A DNA stretch of 64,000 nucleotides from contig OZ059896.1 of assembly GCA_964057225.1 (NCBI GenBank), positions 1,736,001 through 1,800,000 of the forward strand, given 5' to 3'. The notes below the pieces were generated by a model, which was given only the letters and a program-made list of their open reading frames with translations, was not told the DNA's origin and searched no databases. This document shows, one piece after another, positions 1 through 11,934 of the stretch. A program made the position numbers and the translations under genes. The DNA comes from Auanema rhodensis. Its lineage: Eukaryota > Nematoda > Chromadorea > Rhabditida > Rhabditidae. The number at the start of each line of letters is the position of its first letter. The first letter of the stretch is position 1.

Positions 1-24
1 TTTAGCTTTTCTCAATGTAGTATA

Positions 25-94
25 GTGCATTCGATGCGGATTTTTAAGCTGCGTCGATCTGTGTTATCAGATTTGCGCTAGCTTAAAAATGCAC
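25..94. repeat. 70-bp nested inverted repeat (dyad 1), once per monomer
   Basis: Three nested inverted repeats share one centre. Outer arms gtgcatt (25-31) and aatgcac (88-94) are complementary. Middle arms 41-53 and 76-89 pair over 13 bp with one unpaired base, T79. Inner arms atctg (57-61) and cagat (68-72) enclose the loop tgttat (62-67). Single-stranded DNA or RNA of this segment could fold into one long hairpin, and duplex DNA could extrude a cruciform. The shortest strands of the outer and middle arms overlap at 88-89, so those bases can pair with only one partner. The dyad is present in nearly all monomers, with type-specific mismatches: A47T in B, T45C in D, A85G in E and F. Pairing was worked out by hand and no folding energy was computed. 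Confidence 0.85.
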
Positions 95-133
95 CGAGAT
101 ATCAACTGATATAAGTTCACACTTATATCCTCG
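95..133. repeat. Hairpin-forming inverted repeat (dyad 2), once per monomer
   Basis: Perfect 8-bp arms gatataag (108-115) and cttatatc (122-129) flank the 6-base loop ttcaca (116-121). Outer arms cgag (95-98) and ctcg (130-133) could close the structure across a 9-base one-sided bulge. It directly abuts dyad 1, so positions 25-133 form a double-dyad segment. The common variants C118T (loop), T123C or T123A (opposite A114, breaks a pair) and C129T (opposite G108, wobble) all fall inside it. Confidence 0.8.
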
Positions 134-182
134 ATTTTCACCCTGAAGAATTAATTTTTTCGTTGAATAACATTGTCCATCG

Positions 183-272
183 TTTTTGCCTTGAAAAAAG
201 GAATCTAAAAACATCTACTTTTTGCTAAATTATTTTGAAATTTTTCGAAAAAATTTTTGTCAAAATGTTTTT
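183..272. other. Cluster of short A/T tracts, candidate curved DNA
   Basis: Runs of four to six A or T lie at 183-187, 194-199, 207-211, 219-223, 233-236, 241-245, 248-253, 254-258 and 268-272. Starts are 11, 13, 12 and 14 bp apart in the first part, then closer. Spacing near the helical repeat is what intrinsic curvature would need, but the fit is loose and curvature was not computed. The same block recurs in each monomer. Confidence 0.5.
241..252. repeat. Perfect 12-bp palindrome tttttcgaaaaa
   Basis: The sequence equals its own reverse complement and occurs in almost every monomer. It is altered in the N-type units at 61777, 62128 and 63181 (A248G, A249G), in the six A252C units, and in the unit at 42823 (C246T). 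It could be a symmetric protein-binding site or simply AT-rich satellite sequence; nothing here decides. Confidence 0.85.
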
Positions 273-279
273 GGAAGCA

Positions 280-307
280 ATTTTGAGTGTACATGGAAAC
301 TCAACAT
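280..307. repeat. Hairpin-forming inverted repeat (dyad 3), once per monomer
   Basis: Arms ttgagt (283-288) and actcaa (299-304) are complementary around a 10-base loop. A mismatch (T282 opposite C305) is followed by two further pairs (280-281 with 306-307). In eight monomers near the right end T282G repairs the mismatch. An alternative pairing, agtgta (286-291) with tacact (307-312), also exists. Confidence 0.75.
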
Positions 308-3300
308 ACACTAATGCATCATTTTTCAAACGATCATAACTAATTTTTGTATTCAGCTTTTTTCAATGTAGTATAGTGCATTCGATGCGGATTTTTATGC
401 TGCGTCGATCTGTGTTATCAGATTTGCGCTAGCTTAAAAATGCACCGAGATATCAACTGATATAAGTTTACACTTATATCCTCGATTTTCACCCTGAAGA
501 AATAATTTTTTCGTTGAATAACATTGTCCATCGTTTTTGCCTTGAAAAAAGGAATCTAAAAACATCTACTTTTTGCTAAATTATCTTGAAATTTTTCGAA
601 AAAATTTTTGTCAAAATGTTTTTGGAAGCAATTTTGAGTGTACATGGAAACTCAACATACACTAATGCATCATTTTTCAAACGATCATAACTAATTTTTG
701 TATTCAGCTTTTTTCAATGTAGTATAGTGCATTCGATGCGGATTTTTATGCTGCGTCGATCTGTGTTATCAGATTTGCGCTAGCTTAAAAATGCACCGAG
801 ATATCAACTGATATAAGTTCACACTTATATCCTCGATTTTCACCCTGAAGAAATAATTTTTTCGTTGAATAACATTGTCCATCGTTTTTGCCTTGAAAAA
901 AGGAATCTAAAAACATCTACTTTTTGCTAAATTATTTTGAAATTTTTCGAAAAAATTTTTGTCAAAATGTTTTTGGAAGCAATTTTGAGTGTACATGGAA
1001 ACTCAACATACACTAATGCATCATTTTTCAAACGATCATAACTAATTTTTGTATTTAGCTTTTCTTAATGTAGTATAGTGCATTCGATGCGGATTTTTAA
1101 GCTGCGTCGATCTGTGTTATCAGATTTGCGCTAGCTTAAAAATGCACCGAGATATCAACTGATATAAGTTCACACTTATATCCTCGATTTTCACCCTGAA
1201 GAATTAATTTTTTCGTTGAATATCATTGTCCATCGTTTTTGCCTTGAAAAAAGGAATCTAAAAACATCTACTTTTTGCTAAATTATTCTCAAATTTTTCG
1301 AAAAAATTTTTGTCAAAATGTTTTTGGAAGCAATTTTGAGTGTACATGGAAACTCAACATACACTAATGCATCATTTTTCAAACGATCATAACTAATTTT
1401 TGTATTTAGCTTTTCTCAATGTAGTATAGTGCATTCGATGCGGATTTTTAAGCTGCGTCGATCTGTGTTATCAGATTTGCGCTAGCTTAAAAATGCACCG
1501 AGATATCAACTGATATAAGTTCACACTTATATCCTCGATTTTCACCCTGAAGAATTAATTTTTTCGTTGAATAACATTGTCCATCGTTTTTGCCTTGAAA
1601 AAAGGAATCTAAAAACATCTACTTTTTGCTAAATTATTTTGAAATTTTTCGAAAAAATTTTTGTCAAAATGTTTTTGGAAGCAATTTTGAGTGTACATGG
1701 AAACTCAACATACACTAATGCATCATTTTTCAAACGATCATAACTAATTTTTGTATTTAGCTTTTCTCAATGTAGTATAGTGCATTCGATGCGGATTTTT
1801 AAGCTGCGTCGATCTGTGTTATCAGATTTGCGCTAGCTTAAAAATGCACCGAGATATCAACTGATATAAGTTCACACTTATATCCTCGATTTTCACCCTG
1901 AAGAATTAATTTTTTCGTTGAATAACATTGTCCATCGTTTTTGCCTTGAAAAAAGGAATCTAAAAACATCTACTTTTTGCTAAATTATTTTGAAATTTTT
2001 CGAAAAAATTTTTGTCAAAATGTTTTTGGAAGCAATTTTGAGTGTACATGGAAACTCAACATACACTAATGCATCATTTTTCAAACGATCATAACTAATT
2101 TTTGTATTCAGCTTTTTTCAATGTAGTATAGTGCATTCGATGCGGATTTTTATGCTGCGTCGATCTGTGTTATCAGATTTGCGCTAGCTTAAAAATGCAC
2201 CGAGATATCAACTGATATAAGTTTACACTTATATCCTCGATTTTCACCCTGAAGAAATAATTTTTTCGTTGAATAACATTGTCCATCGTTTTTGCCTTGA
2301 AAAAAGGAATCTAAAAACATCTACTTTTTGCTAAATTATTTTGAAATTTTTCGAAAAAATTTTTGTCAAAATGTTTTTGGAAGCAATTTTGAGTGTACAT
2401 GGAAACTCAACATACACTAATGCATCATTTTTCAAACGATCATAACTAATTTTTGTATTCAGCTTTTTTCAATGTAGTATAGTGCATTCGATGCGGATTT
2501 TTATGCTGCGTCGATCTGTGTTATCAGATTTGCGCTAGCTTAAAAATGCACCGAGATATCAACTGATATAAGTTCACACTTATATCCTCGATTTTCACCC
2601 TGAAGAAATAATTTTTTCGTTGAATAACATTGTCCATCGTTTTTGCCTTGAAAAAAGGAATCTAAAAACATCTACTTTTTGCTAAATTATTTTGAAATTT
2701 TTCGAAAAAATTTTTGTCAAAATGTTTTTGGAAGCAATTTTGAGTGTACATGGAAACTCAACATACACTAATGCATCATTTTTCAAACGATCATAACTAA
2801 TTTTTGTATTTAGCTTTTCTTAATGTAGTATAGTGCATTCGATGCGGATTTTTAAGCTGCGTCGATCTGTGTTATCAGATTTGCGCTAGCTTAAAAATGC
2901 ACCGAGATATCAACTGATATAAGTTCACACTTATATCCTCGATTTTCACCCTGAAGAATTAATTTTTTCGTTGAATAACATTGTCTATCGTTTTTGCCTT
3001 GAAAAAAGGAATCTAAAAATACCTACTTTTTGCTAAATTATTTTGAAATTTTTCGAAAAAATTTTTGTCAAAATGTTTTTGGAAGCAATTTTGAGTGTAC
3101 ATGGAAACTCAACATACACTAATGCATCATTTTTCAAACGATCATAACTAATTTTTGTATTTAGCTTTTCTCAATGTTATATAGTGCATTCGATGCGGAT
3201 TTTTAAGCTGCGTCGATCTGTGTTATCAGATTTGCGCTAGCTTAAAAATGCACCGAGATATCAACTGATATAAGTTCACACATATATCCTCGATTTTCAC

Positions 3301-4914
3301 CCTGAAGAATTAATTTTTTCGTTGAATAACATTGTCTATCGTTTTTGCCTTGAAAAAAGGAATCTAAAAACATCTACTTTTTGCTAAATTATTTTGAAAT
3401 TTTTCGAAAAAATTTTTGTCAAAATGTTTTTGGAAGCAATTTTGAGTGTACATGGAAACTCAACATACACTAATGCATCATTTTTCAAACGATCATAACT
3501 AATTTTTGTATTCAGCTTTTTTCAATGTAGTATAGTGCATTCGATGCGGATTTTTATGCTGCGTCGATCTGTGTTATCAGATTTGCGCTAGCTTAAAAAT
3601 GCACCGAGATATCAACTGATATAAGTTCACACTTATATCCTCGATTTTCACCCTGAAGAAATAATTTTTTCGTTGAATAACATTGTCCATCGTTTTTGCC
3701 TTGAAAAAAGGAATCTAAAAACATCTACTTTTTGCTAAATTATTTTGAAATTTTTCGAAAAAATTTTTGTCAAAATGTTTTTGGAAGCAATTTTGAGTGT
3801 ACATGGAAACTCAACATACACTAATGCATCATTTTTCAAACGATCATAACTAATTTTTGTATTTAGCTTTTCTTAATGTAGTATAGTGCATTCGATGCGG
3901 ATTTTTAAGCTGCGTCGATCTGTGTTATCAGATTTGCGCTAGCTTAAAAATGCACCGAGATATCAACTGATATAAGTTCACACTTATATCCTCGATTTTC
4001 ACCCTGAAGAATTAATTTTTTCGTTGAATATCATTGTCCATCGTTTTTGCCTTGAAAAAAGGAATCTAAAAACATCTACTTTTTGCTAAATTATTCTCAA
4101 ATTTTTCGAAAAAATTTTTGTCAAAATGTTTTTGGAAGCAATTTTGAGTGTACATGGAAACTCAACATACACTAATGCATCATTTTTCAAACGATCATAA
4201 CTAATTTTTGTATTTAGCTTTTCTCAATGTAATATAGTGCATTCGATGCGGATTTTCAAGCTGCGTCGATCTGTGTTATCAGATTTGCGCTAGCTTAAAA
4301 ATGCACCGAGATATCAACTGATATAAGTTCACACTTATATCCTCGATTTTCACCCTGAAGAATTAATTTTTTCGTTGAATAACATTGTCCATCGTTTTTG
4401 CCTTGAAAAAAGGAATCTAAAAACATCTACTTTTTGCTAAATTATTTTGAAATTTTTCGAAAAAATTTTTGTCAAAATGTTTTTGGAAGCAATTTTGAGT
4501 GTACATGGAAACTCAACATACACTAATGCATCATTTTTCAAACGATCATAACTAATTTTTGTATTAAGCGTTTCTCAATGTTGTATAGTGCATTCGATGC
4601 GGATTTTTAAGCTGCGTCGATCTGTACTATCAGATTTGCGCTAGCTTGAAAATGCACCGAGATATCAACTGATATAAGTTCACACTTATATCCTCGATTT
4701 TCACCCTGAAGAATTAATTTTTTCGTTGAATAACATTGTCCATCGTTTTTGCCTTGAAAAAAGGAATCTAAAAACATCTACTTTTTGCTAAATTATTTTG
4801 AAATTTTTCGAAAAAATTTTTGTCAAAATGTTTTTGGAAGCAATTTTGAGTGTACATGGAAACTCAACATACACTAATGCATCATTTTTCAAACGATCAT
4901 AACTAATTTTTGTA

Positions 4915-7722
4915 TTTAGCTTTTCTCAATGTAGTATAGTGCATTCGATGCGGATTTTTAAGCTGCGTCGATCTGTGTTATCAGATTTGCGCTAGCTTAA
5001 AAATGCACCGAGATATCAACTGATATAAGTTCACACTTATATCCTCGATTTTCACCCTGAAGAATTAATTTTTTCGTTGAATAACATTGTCCATCGTTTT
5101 TGCCTTGAAAAAAGGAATCTAAAAACATCTACTTTTTGCTAAATTATTTTGAAATTTTTCGAAAAAATTTTTGTCAAAATGTTTTTGGAAGCAATTTTGA
5201 GTGTACATGGAAACTCAACATACACTAATGCATCATTTTTCAAACGATCATAACTAATTTTTGTATTCAGCTTTTTTCAATGTAGTATAGTGCATTCGAT
5301 GCGGATTTTTATGCTGCGTCGATCTGTGTTATCAGATTTGCGCTAGCTTAAAAATGCACCGAGATATCAACTGATATAAGTTTACACTTATATCCTCGAT
5401 TTTCACCCTGAAGAAATAATTTTTTCGTTGAATAACATTGTCCATCGTTTTTGCCTTGAAAAAAGGAATCTAAAAACATCTACTTTTTGCTAAATTATCT
5501 TGAAATTTTTCGAAAAAATTTTTGTCAAAATGTTTTTGGAAGCAATTTTGAGTGTACATGGAAACTCAACATACACTAATGCATCATTTTTCAAACGATC
5601 ATAACTAATTTTTGTATTCAGCTTTTTTCAATGTAGTATAGTGCATTCGATGCGGATTTTTATGCTGCGTCGATCTGTGTTATCAGATTTGCGCTAGCTT
5701 AAAAATGCACCGAGATATCAACTGATATAAGTTCACACTTATATCCTCGATTTTCACCCTGAAGAAATAATTTTTTCGTTGAATAACATTGTCCATCGTT
5801 TTTGCCTTGAAAAAAGGAATCTAAAAACATCTACTTTTTGCTAAATTATTTTGAAATTTTTCGAAAAAATTTTTGTCAAAATGTTTTTGGAAGCAATTTT
5901 GAGTGTACATGGAAACTCAACATACACTAATGCATCATTTTTCAAACGATCATAACTAATTTTTGTATTTAGCTTTTCTTAATGTAGTATAGTGCATTCG
6001 ATGCGGATTTTTAAGCTGCGTCGATCTGTGTTATCAGATTTGCGCTAGCTTAAAAATGCACCGAGATATCAACTGATATAAGTTCACACTTATATCCTCG
6101 ATTTTCACCCTGAAGAATTAATTTTTTCGTTGAATATCATTGTCCATCGTTTTTGCCTTGAAAAAAGGAATCTAAAAACATCTACTTTTTGCTAAATTAT
6201 TCTCAAATTTTTCGAAAAAATTTTTGTCAAAATGTTTTTGGAAGCAATTTTGAGTGTACATGGAAACTCAACATACACTAATGCATCATTTTTCAAACGA
6301 TCATAACTAATTTTTGTATTTAGCTTTTCTCAATGTAGTATAGTGCATTCGATGCGGATTTTTAAGCTGCGTCGATCTGTGTTATCAGATTTGCGCTAGC
6401 TTAAAAATGCACCGAGATATCAACTGATATAAGTTCACACTTATATCCTCGATTTTCACCCTGAAGAATTAATTTTTTCGTTGAATAACATTGTCCATCG
6501 TTTTTGCCTTGAAAAAAGGAATCTAAAAACATCTACTTTTTGCTAAATTATTTTGAAATTTTTCGAAAAAATTTTTGTCAAAATGTTTTTGGAAGCAATT
6601 TTGAGTGTACATGGAAACTCAACATACACTAATGCATCATTTTTCAAACGATCATAACTAATTTTTGTATTTAGCTTTTCTCAATGTAGTATAGTGCATT
6701 CGATGCGGATTTTTAAGCTGCGTCGATCTGTGTTATCAGATTTGCGCTAGCTTAAAAATGCACCGAGATATCAACTGATATAAGTTCACACTTATATCCT
6801 CGATTTTCACCCTGAAGAATTAATTTTTTCGTTGAATAACATTGTCCATCGTTTTTGCCTTGAAAAAAGGAATCTAAAAACATCTACTTTTTGCTAAATT
6901 ATTTTGAAATTTTTCGAAAAAATTTTTGTCAAAATGTTTTTGGAAGCAATTTTGAGTGTACATGGAAACTCAACATACACTAATGCATCATTTTTCAAAC
7001 GATCATAACTAATTTTTGTATTCAGCTTTTTTCAATGTAGTATAGTGCATTCGATGCGGATTTTTATGCTGCGTCGATCTGTGTTATCAGATTTGCGCTA
7101 GCTTAAAAATGCACCGAGATATCAACTGATATAAGTTTACACTTATATCCTCGATTTTCACCCTGAAGAAATAATTTTTTCGTTGAATAACATTGTCCAT
7201 CGTTTTTGCCTTGAAAAAAGGAATCTAAAAACATCTACTTTTTGCTAAATTATTTTGAAATTTTTCGAAAAAATTTTTGTCAAAATGTTTTTGGAAGCAA
7301 TTTTGAGTGTACATGGAAACTCAACATACACTAATGCATCATTTTTCAAACGATCATAACTAATTTTTGTATTCAGCTTTTTTCAATGTAGTATAGTGCA
7401 TTCGATGCGGATTTTTATGCTGCGTCGATCTGTGTTATCAGATTTGCGCTAGCTTAAAAATGCACCGAGATATCAACTGATATAAGTTCACACTTATATC
7501 CTCGATTTTCACCCTGAAGAAATAATTTTTTCGTTGAATAACATTGTCCATCGTTTTTGCCTTGAAAAAAGGAATCTAAAAACATCTACTTTTTGCTAAA
7601 TTATTTTGAAATTTTTCGAAAAAATTTTTGTCAAAATGTTTTTGGAAGCAATTTTGAGTGTACATGGAAACTCAACATACACTAATGCATCATTTTTCAA
7701 ACGATCATAACTAATTTTTGTA
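4915..7722. repeat. Eight-monomer block, copy 2 of the 4914-bp-spaced duplication
   Basis: This is the partner of 1-2808, with the order A B(T234C) B' C A A B B'. It is immediately preceded by the D-E pair at 4213-4914, which suggests that the duplication or exchange junction lies near 4914. Confidence 0.8.
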
Positions 7723-8424
7723 TTTAGCTTTTCTTAATGTAGTATAGTGCATTCGATGCGGATTTTTAAGCTGCGTCGATCTGTGTTATCAGATTTGCGC
7801 TAGCTTAAAAATGCACCGAGATATCAACTGATATAAGTTCACACTTATATCCTCGATTTTCACCCTGAAGAATTAATTTTTTCGTTGAATATCATTGTCC
7901 ATCGTTTTTGCCTTGAAAAAAGGAATCTAAAAACATCTACTTTTTGCTAAATTATTCTCAAATTTTTCGAAAAAATTTTTGTCAAAATGTTTTTGGAAGC
8001 AATTTTGAGTGTACATGGAAACTCAACATACACTAATGCATCATTTTTCAAACGATCATAACTAATTTTTGTATTTAGCTTTTCTCAATGTAGTATAGTG
8101 CATTCGATGCGGATTTTTAAGCTGCGTCGATCTGTGTTATCAGATTTGCGCTAGCTTAAAAATGCACCGAGATATCAACTGATATAAGTTCACACTTATA
8201 TCCTCGATTTTCACCCTGAAGAATTAATTTTTTCGTTGAATAACATTGTCCATCGTTTTTGCCTTGAAAAAAGGAATCTAAAAACATCTACTTTTTGCTA
8301 AATTATTTTGAAATTTTTCGAAAAAATTTTTGTCAAAATGTTTTTGGAAGCAATTTTGAGTGTACATGGAAACTCAACATACACTAATGCATCATTTTTC
8401 AAACGATCATAACTAATTTTTGTA

Positions 8425-10179
8425 TTCAGCTTTTTTCAATGTAGTATAGTGCATTCGATGCGGATTTTTATGCTGCGTCGATCTGTGTTATCAGATTTGC
8501 GCTAGCTTAAAAATGCACCGAGATATCAACTGATATAAGTTTACACTTATATCCTCGATTTTCACCCTGAAGAAATAATTTTTTCGTTGAATAACATTGT
8601 CCATCGTTTTTGCCTTGAAAAAAGGAATCTAAAAACATCTACTTTTTGCTAAATTATTTTGAAATTTTTCGAAAAAATTTTTGTCAAAATGTTTTTGGAA
8701 GCAATTTTGAGTGTACATGAAAACTCAACATACACTAATGCATCATTTTTCAAACGATCATAACTAATTTTTGTATTCAGCTTTTTTCAATGTAGTATAG
8801 TGCATTCGATGCGGATTTTTATGCTGCGTCGATCTGTGTTATCAGATTTGCGCTAGCTTAAAAATGCACCGAGATATCAACTGATATAAGTTTACACTTA
8901 TATCCTCGATTCTCACCCTGAAGAAATAATTTTTTCGTTGAATAACATTGTCCATCGTTTTTGCCTTGAAAAAAGGAATCTAAAAACATCTACTTTTTGC
9001 TAAATTATTTTGAAATTTTTCGAAAAAATTTTTGTCAAAATGTTTTTGGAAGCAATTTTGAGTGTACATGGAAACTCAACATACACTAATGCATCATTTT
9101 TCAAACGATCATAACTAATTTTTGTATTTAGCTTTTCTCAATGTAATATAGTGCATTCGATGCGGATTTTCAAGCTGCGTCGATCTGTGTTATCAGATTT
9201 GCGCTAGCTTAAAAATGCACCGAGATATCAACTGATATAAGTTCACACTTATATCCTCGATTTTCACCCTGAAGAATTAATTTTTTCGTTGAATAACATT
9301 GTCCATCGTTTTTGCCTTGAAAAAAGGAATCTAAAAACATCTACTTTTTGCTAAATTATTTTGAAATTTTTCGAAAAAATTTTTGTCAAAATGTTTTTGG
9401 AAGCAATTTTGAGTGTACATGGAAACTCAACATACACTAATGCATCATTTTTCAAACGATCATAACTAATTTTTGTATTAAGCGTTTTTCAATGTTGTAT
9501 AGTGCATTCGATGCGGATTTTTAAGCTGCGTCGATCTGTACTATCAGATTTGCGCTAGCTTGAAAATGCACCGAGATATCAACTGATATAAGTTCACACC
9601 TATATCCTCGATTTTCACCCTGAAGAATTAATTTTTTCGTTGAATAACATTGTCTATCGTTTTTGCCTTGAAAAAAGGAATCTAAAAACATCTACTTTTT
9701 GCTAAATTATTCTCTAATTTTTCGAAAAAATTTTTGTCAAAATGTTTTTGGAAGCAATTTTGAGTGTACATGGAAACTCAACATACACTAATGCATCATT
9801 TTTCAAACGATCATAACTAATTTTTGTATTAAGCGTTTCTCAATGTAGTATAGTGCATTCGATGCGGATTTTTAAGCTGCGTCGATCTGTACTATCAGAT
9901 TTGCGCTAGCTTGAAAATGCACCGAGATATCAACTGATATAAGTTCACACCTATATCCTCGATTTTCACCCTGAAGAATTAATTTTTTCGTTGAATAACA
10001 TTGTCTATCGTTTTTGCCTTGAAAAAAGGAATCTAAAAACATCTACTTTTTGCTAAATTATTCTCAAATTTTTCGAAAAAATTTTTGTCAAAATGTTTTT
10101 GGAAGCAATTTTGAGTGTACATGGAAACTCAACATACACTAATGCATCATTTTTCAAACGATCATAACTAATTTTTGTA
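8425..10179. repeat. Five-monomer HOR unit, copy 1 (B B'' D E' F)
   Basis: The first copy of a 1755-bp block is tagged by three rare changes: G296A in the first unit (near 8720), gattctcac for gattttcac in the second (near 8911), and tctctaattt in the E' unit (near 9711). E' also has ttaagcgttttt at its start. Confidence 0.9.
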
Positions 10180-11934
10180 TTCAGCTTTTTTCAATGTAGT
10201 ATAGTGCATTCGATGCGGATTTTTATGCTGCGTCGATCTGTGTTATCAGATTTGCGCTAGCTTAAAAATGCACCGAGATATCAACTGATATAAGTTTACA
10301 CTTATATCCTCGATTTTCACCCTGAAGAAATAATTTTTTCGTTGAATAACATTGTCCATCGTTTTTGCCTTGAAAAAAGGAATCTAAAAACATCTACTTT
10401 TTGCTAAATTATTTTGAAATTTTTCGAAAAAATTTTTGTCAAAATGTTTTTGGAAGCAATTTTGAGTGTACATGAAAACTCAACATACACTAATGCATCA
10501 TTTTTCAAACGATCATAACTAATTTTTGTATTCAGCTTTTTTCAATGTAGTATAGTGCATTCGATGCGGATTTTTATGCTGCGTCGATCTGTGTTATCAG
10601 ATTTGCGCTAGCTTAAAAATGCACCGAGATATCAACTGATATAAGTTTACACTTATATCCTCGATTCTCACCCTGAAGAAATAATTTTTTCGTTGAATAA
10701 CATTGTCCATCGTTTTTGCCTTGAAAAAAGGAATCTAAAAACATCTACTTTTTGCTAAATTATTTTGAAATTTTTCGAAAAAATTTTTGTCAAAATGTTT
10801 TTGGAAGCAATTTTGAGTGTACATGGAAACTCAACATACACTAATGCATCATTTTTCAAACGATCATAACTAATTTTTGTATTTAGCTTTTCTCAATGTA
10901 ATATAGTGCATTCGATGCGGATTTTCAAGCTGCGTCGATCTGTGTTATCAGATTTGCGCTAGCTTAAAAATGCACCGAGATATCAACTGATATAAGTTCA
11001 CACTTATATCCTCGATTTTCACCCTGAAGAATTAATTTTTTCGTTGAATAACATTGTCCATCGTTTTTGCCTTGAAAAAAGGAATCTAAAAACATCTACT
11101 TTTTGCTAAATTATTTTGAAATTTTTCGAAAAAATTTTTGTCAAAATGTTTTTGGAAGCAATTTTGAGTGTACATGGAAACTCAACATACACTAATGCAT
11201 CATTTTTCAAACGATCATAACTAATTTTTGTATTAAGCGTTTTTCAATGTTGTATAGTGCATTCGATGCGGATTTTTAAGCTGCGTCGATCTGTACTATC
11301 AGATTTGCGCTAGCTTGAAAATGCACCGAGATATCAACTGATATAAGTTCACACCTATATCCTCGATTTTCACCCTGAAGAATTAATTTTTTCGTTGAAT
11401 AACATTGTCTATCGTTTTTGCCTTGAAAAAAGGAATCTAAAAACATCTACTTTTTGCTAAATTATTCTCTAATTTTTCGAAAAAATTTTTGTCAAAATGT
11501 TTTTGGAAGCAATTTTGAGTGTACATGGAAACTCAACATACACTAATGCATCATTTTTCAAACGATCATAACTAATTTTTGTATTAAGCGTTTCTCAATG
11601 TAGTATAGTGCATTCGATGCGGATTTTTAAGCTGCGTCGATCTGTACTATCAGATTTGCGCTAGCTTGAAAATGCACCGAGATATCAACTGATATAAGTT
11701 CACACCTATATCCTCGATTTTCACCCTGAAGAATTAATTTTTTCGTTGAATAACATTGTCTATCGTTTTTGCCTTGAAAAAAGGAATCTAAAAACATCTA
11801 CTTTTTGCTAAATTATTCTCAAATTTTTCGAAAAAATTTTTGTCAAAATGTTTTTGGAAGCAATTTTGAGTGTACATGGAAACTCAACATACACTAATGC
11901 ATCATTTTTCAAACGATCATAACTAATTTTTGTA
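10180..11934. repeat. Five-monomer HOR unit, copy 2 (B B'' D E' F)
   Basis: This is the adjacent second copy of 8425-10179, carrying the same three private tags near 10475, 10666 and 11466. No difference between the two copies was seen at any diagnostic site. It is among the cleanest tandem segmental duplications in the window and is probably recent. Confidence 0.9.

Larger units (their letters stand above)
1..351. repeat. Reference monomer (type A)
   Basis: This is the first monomer, used as the coordinate frame for all others. Its composition is 56 C, 51 G and 244 A/T. Landmarks by position: nested inverted repeat 25-94, hairpin 95-133, A/T-tract cluster 183-272, perfect 12-bp palindrome 241-252, hairpin 280-307. 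Single palindromic hexamers are GCTAGC (77-82), GATATC (98-103), TGTACA (288-293) and ATGCAT (314-319). These recur with 351-bp spacing, apart from units with substitutions in them. The phase chosen here is arbitrary because the array has no visible edge. Confidence 0.97.
240..351. repeat. Near-invariant third of the monomer
   Basis: None of the main diagnostic substitutions that separate the abundant monomer types falls in positions 240-351. Exceptions are subclonal or private: A252C in six units, T282G in eight, A248G and A249G in some N units, G296A in two, and isolated single changes such as G349C at 24568 and A342G at 31230. The segment holds the palindrome tttttcgaaaaa (241-252), the third hairpin (280-307) and an ATGCAT hexamer. 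In contrast, positions 1-239 hold about 20 recurrent variable sites. Confidence 0.8.
1..2808. repeat. Eight-monomer block, copy 1 of a 4914-bp-spaced duplication
   Basis: Monomers 1-8 match monomers 15-22 (4915-7722) at every diagnostic site I compared, including the rare T234C in the B unit of each copy (near 585 and 5499). The spacing is 14 monomers. Identity breaks at the next unit: monomer 9 is C* with C178T, while monomer 23 is a standard C. Confidence 0.8.
1..8424. repeat. Zone 1: A-B-B'-C higher-order repeat
   Basis: The 24 monomers read A B B' C A | A B B' C* G* | B' C D E | A B B' C A | A B B' C A. C* (2809) has C13T and C178T but lacks the A170T and 235/237 changes. G* (3160) has A19T, G20A and T123A. 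The C units at 1054, 3862, 5968 and 7723 share the distinctive A170T plus T235C and G237C. A five-monomer unit (1755 bp) is therefore the commonest repeat, interrupted by a foreign D-E pair at 4213-4914. Confidence 0.85.

Noticed and set aside
144-200. Possible hammerhead ribozyme core (ctgaaga at 144-150, gaaa at 193-196), since some satellites encode such ribozymes
   Set aside because: Between the two motifs no stem II can be formed by the adjacent bases, and the cleavage-site arm is missing. The next gaaac is about 150 bases away. On the minus strand no CTGANGA core was found.
1-351. The 351-bp unit as an ancient dimer of a ~175-bp repeat
   Set aside because: Comparing the two halves by eye gives only short AT-rich resemblances (for example near 25-45 and 314-326), with no consistent register.
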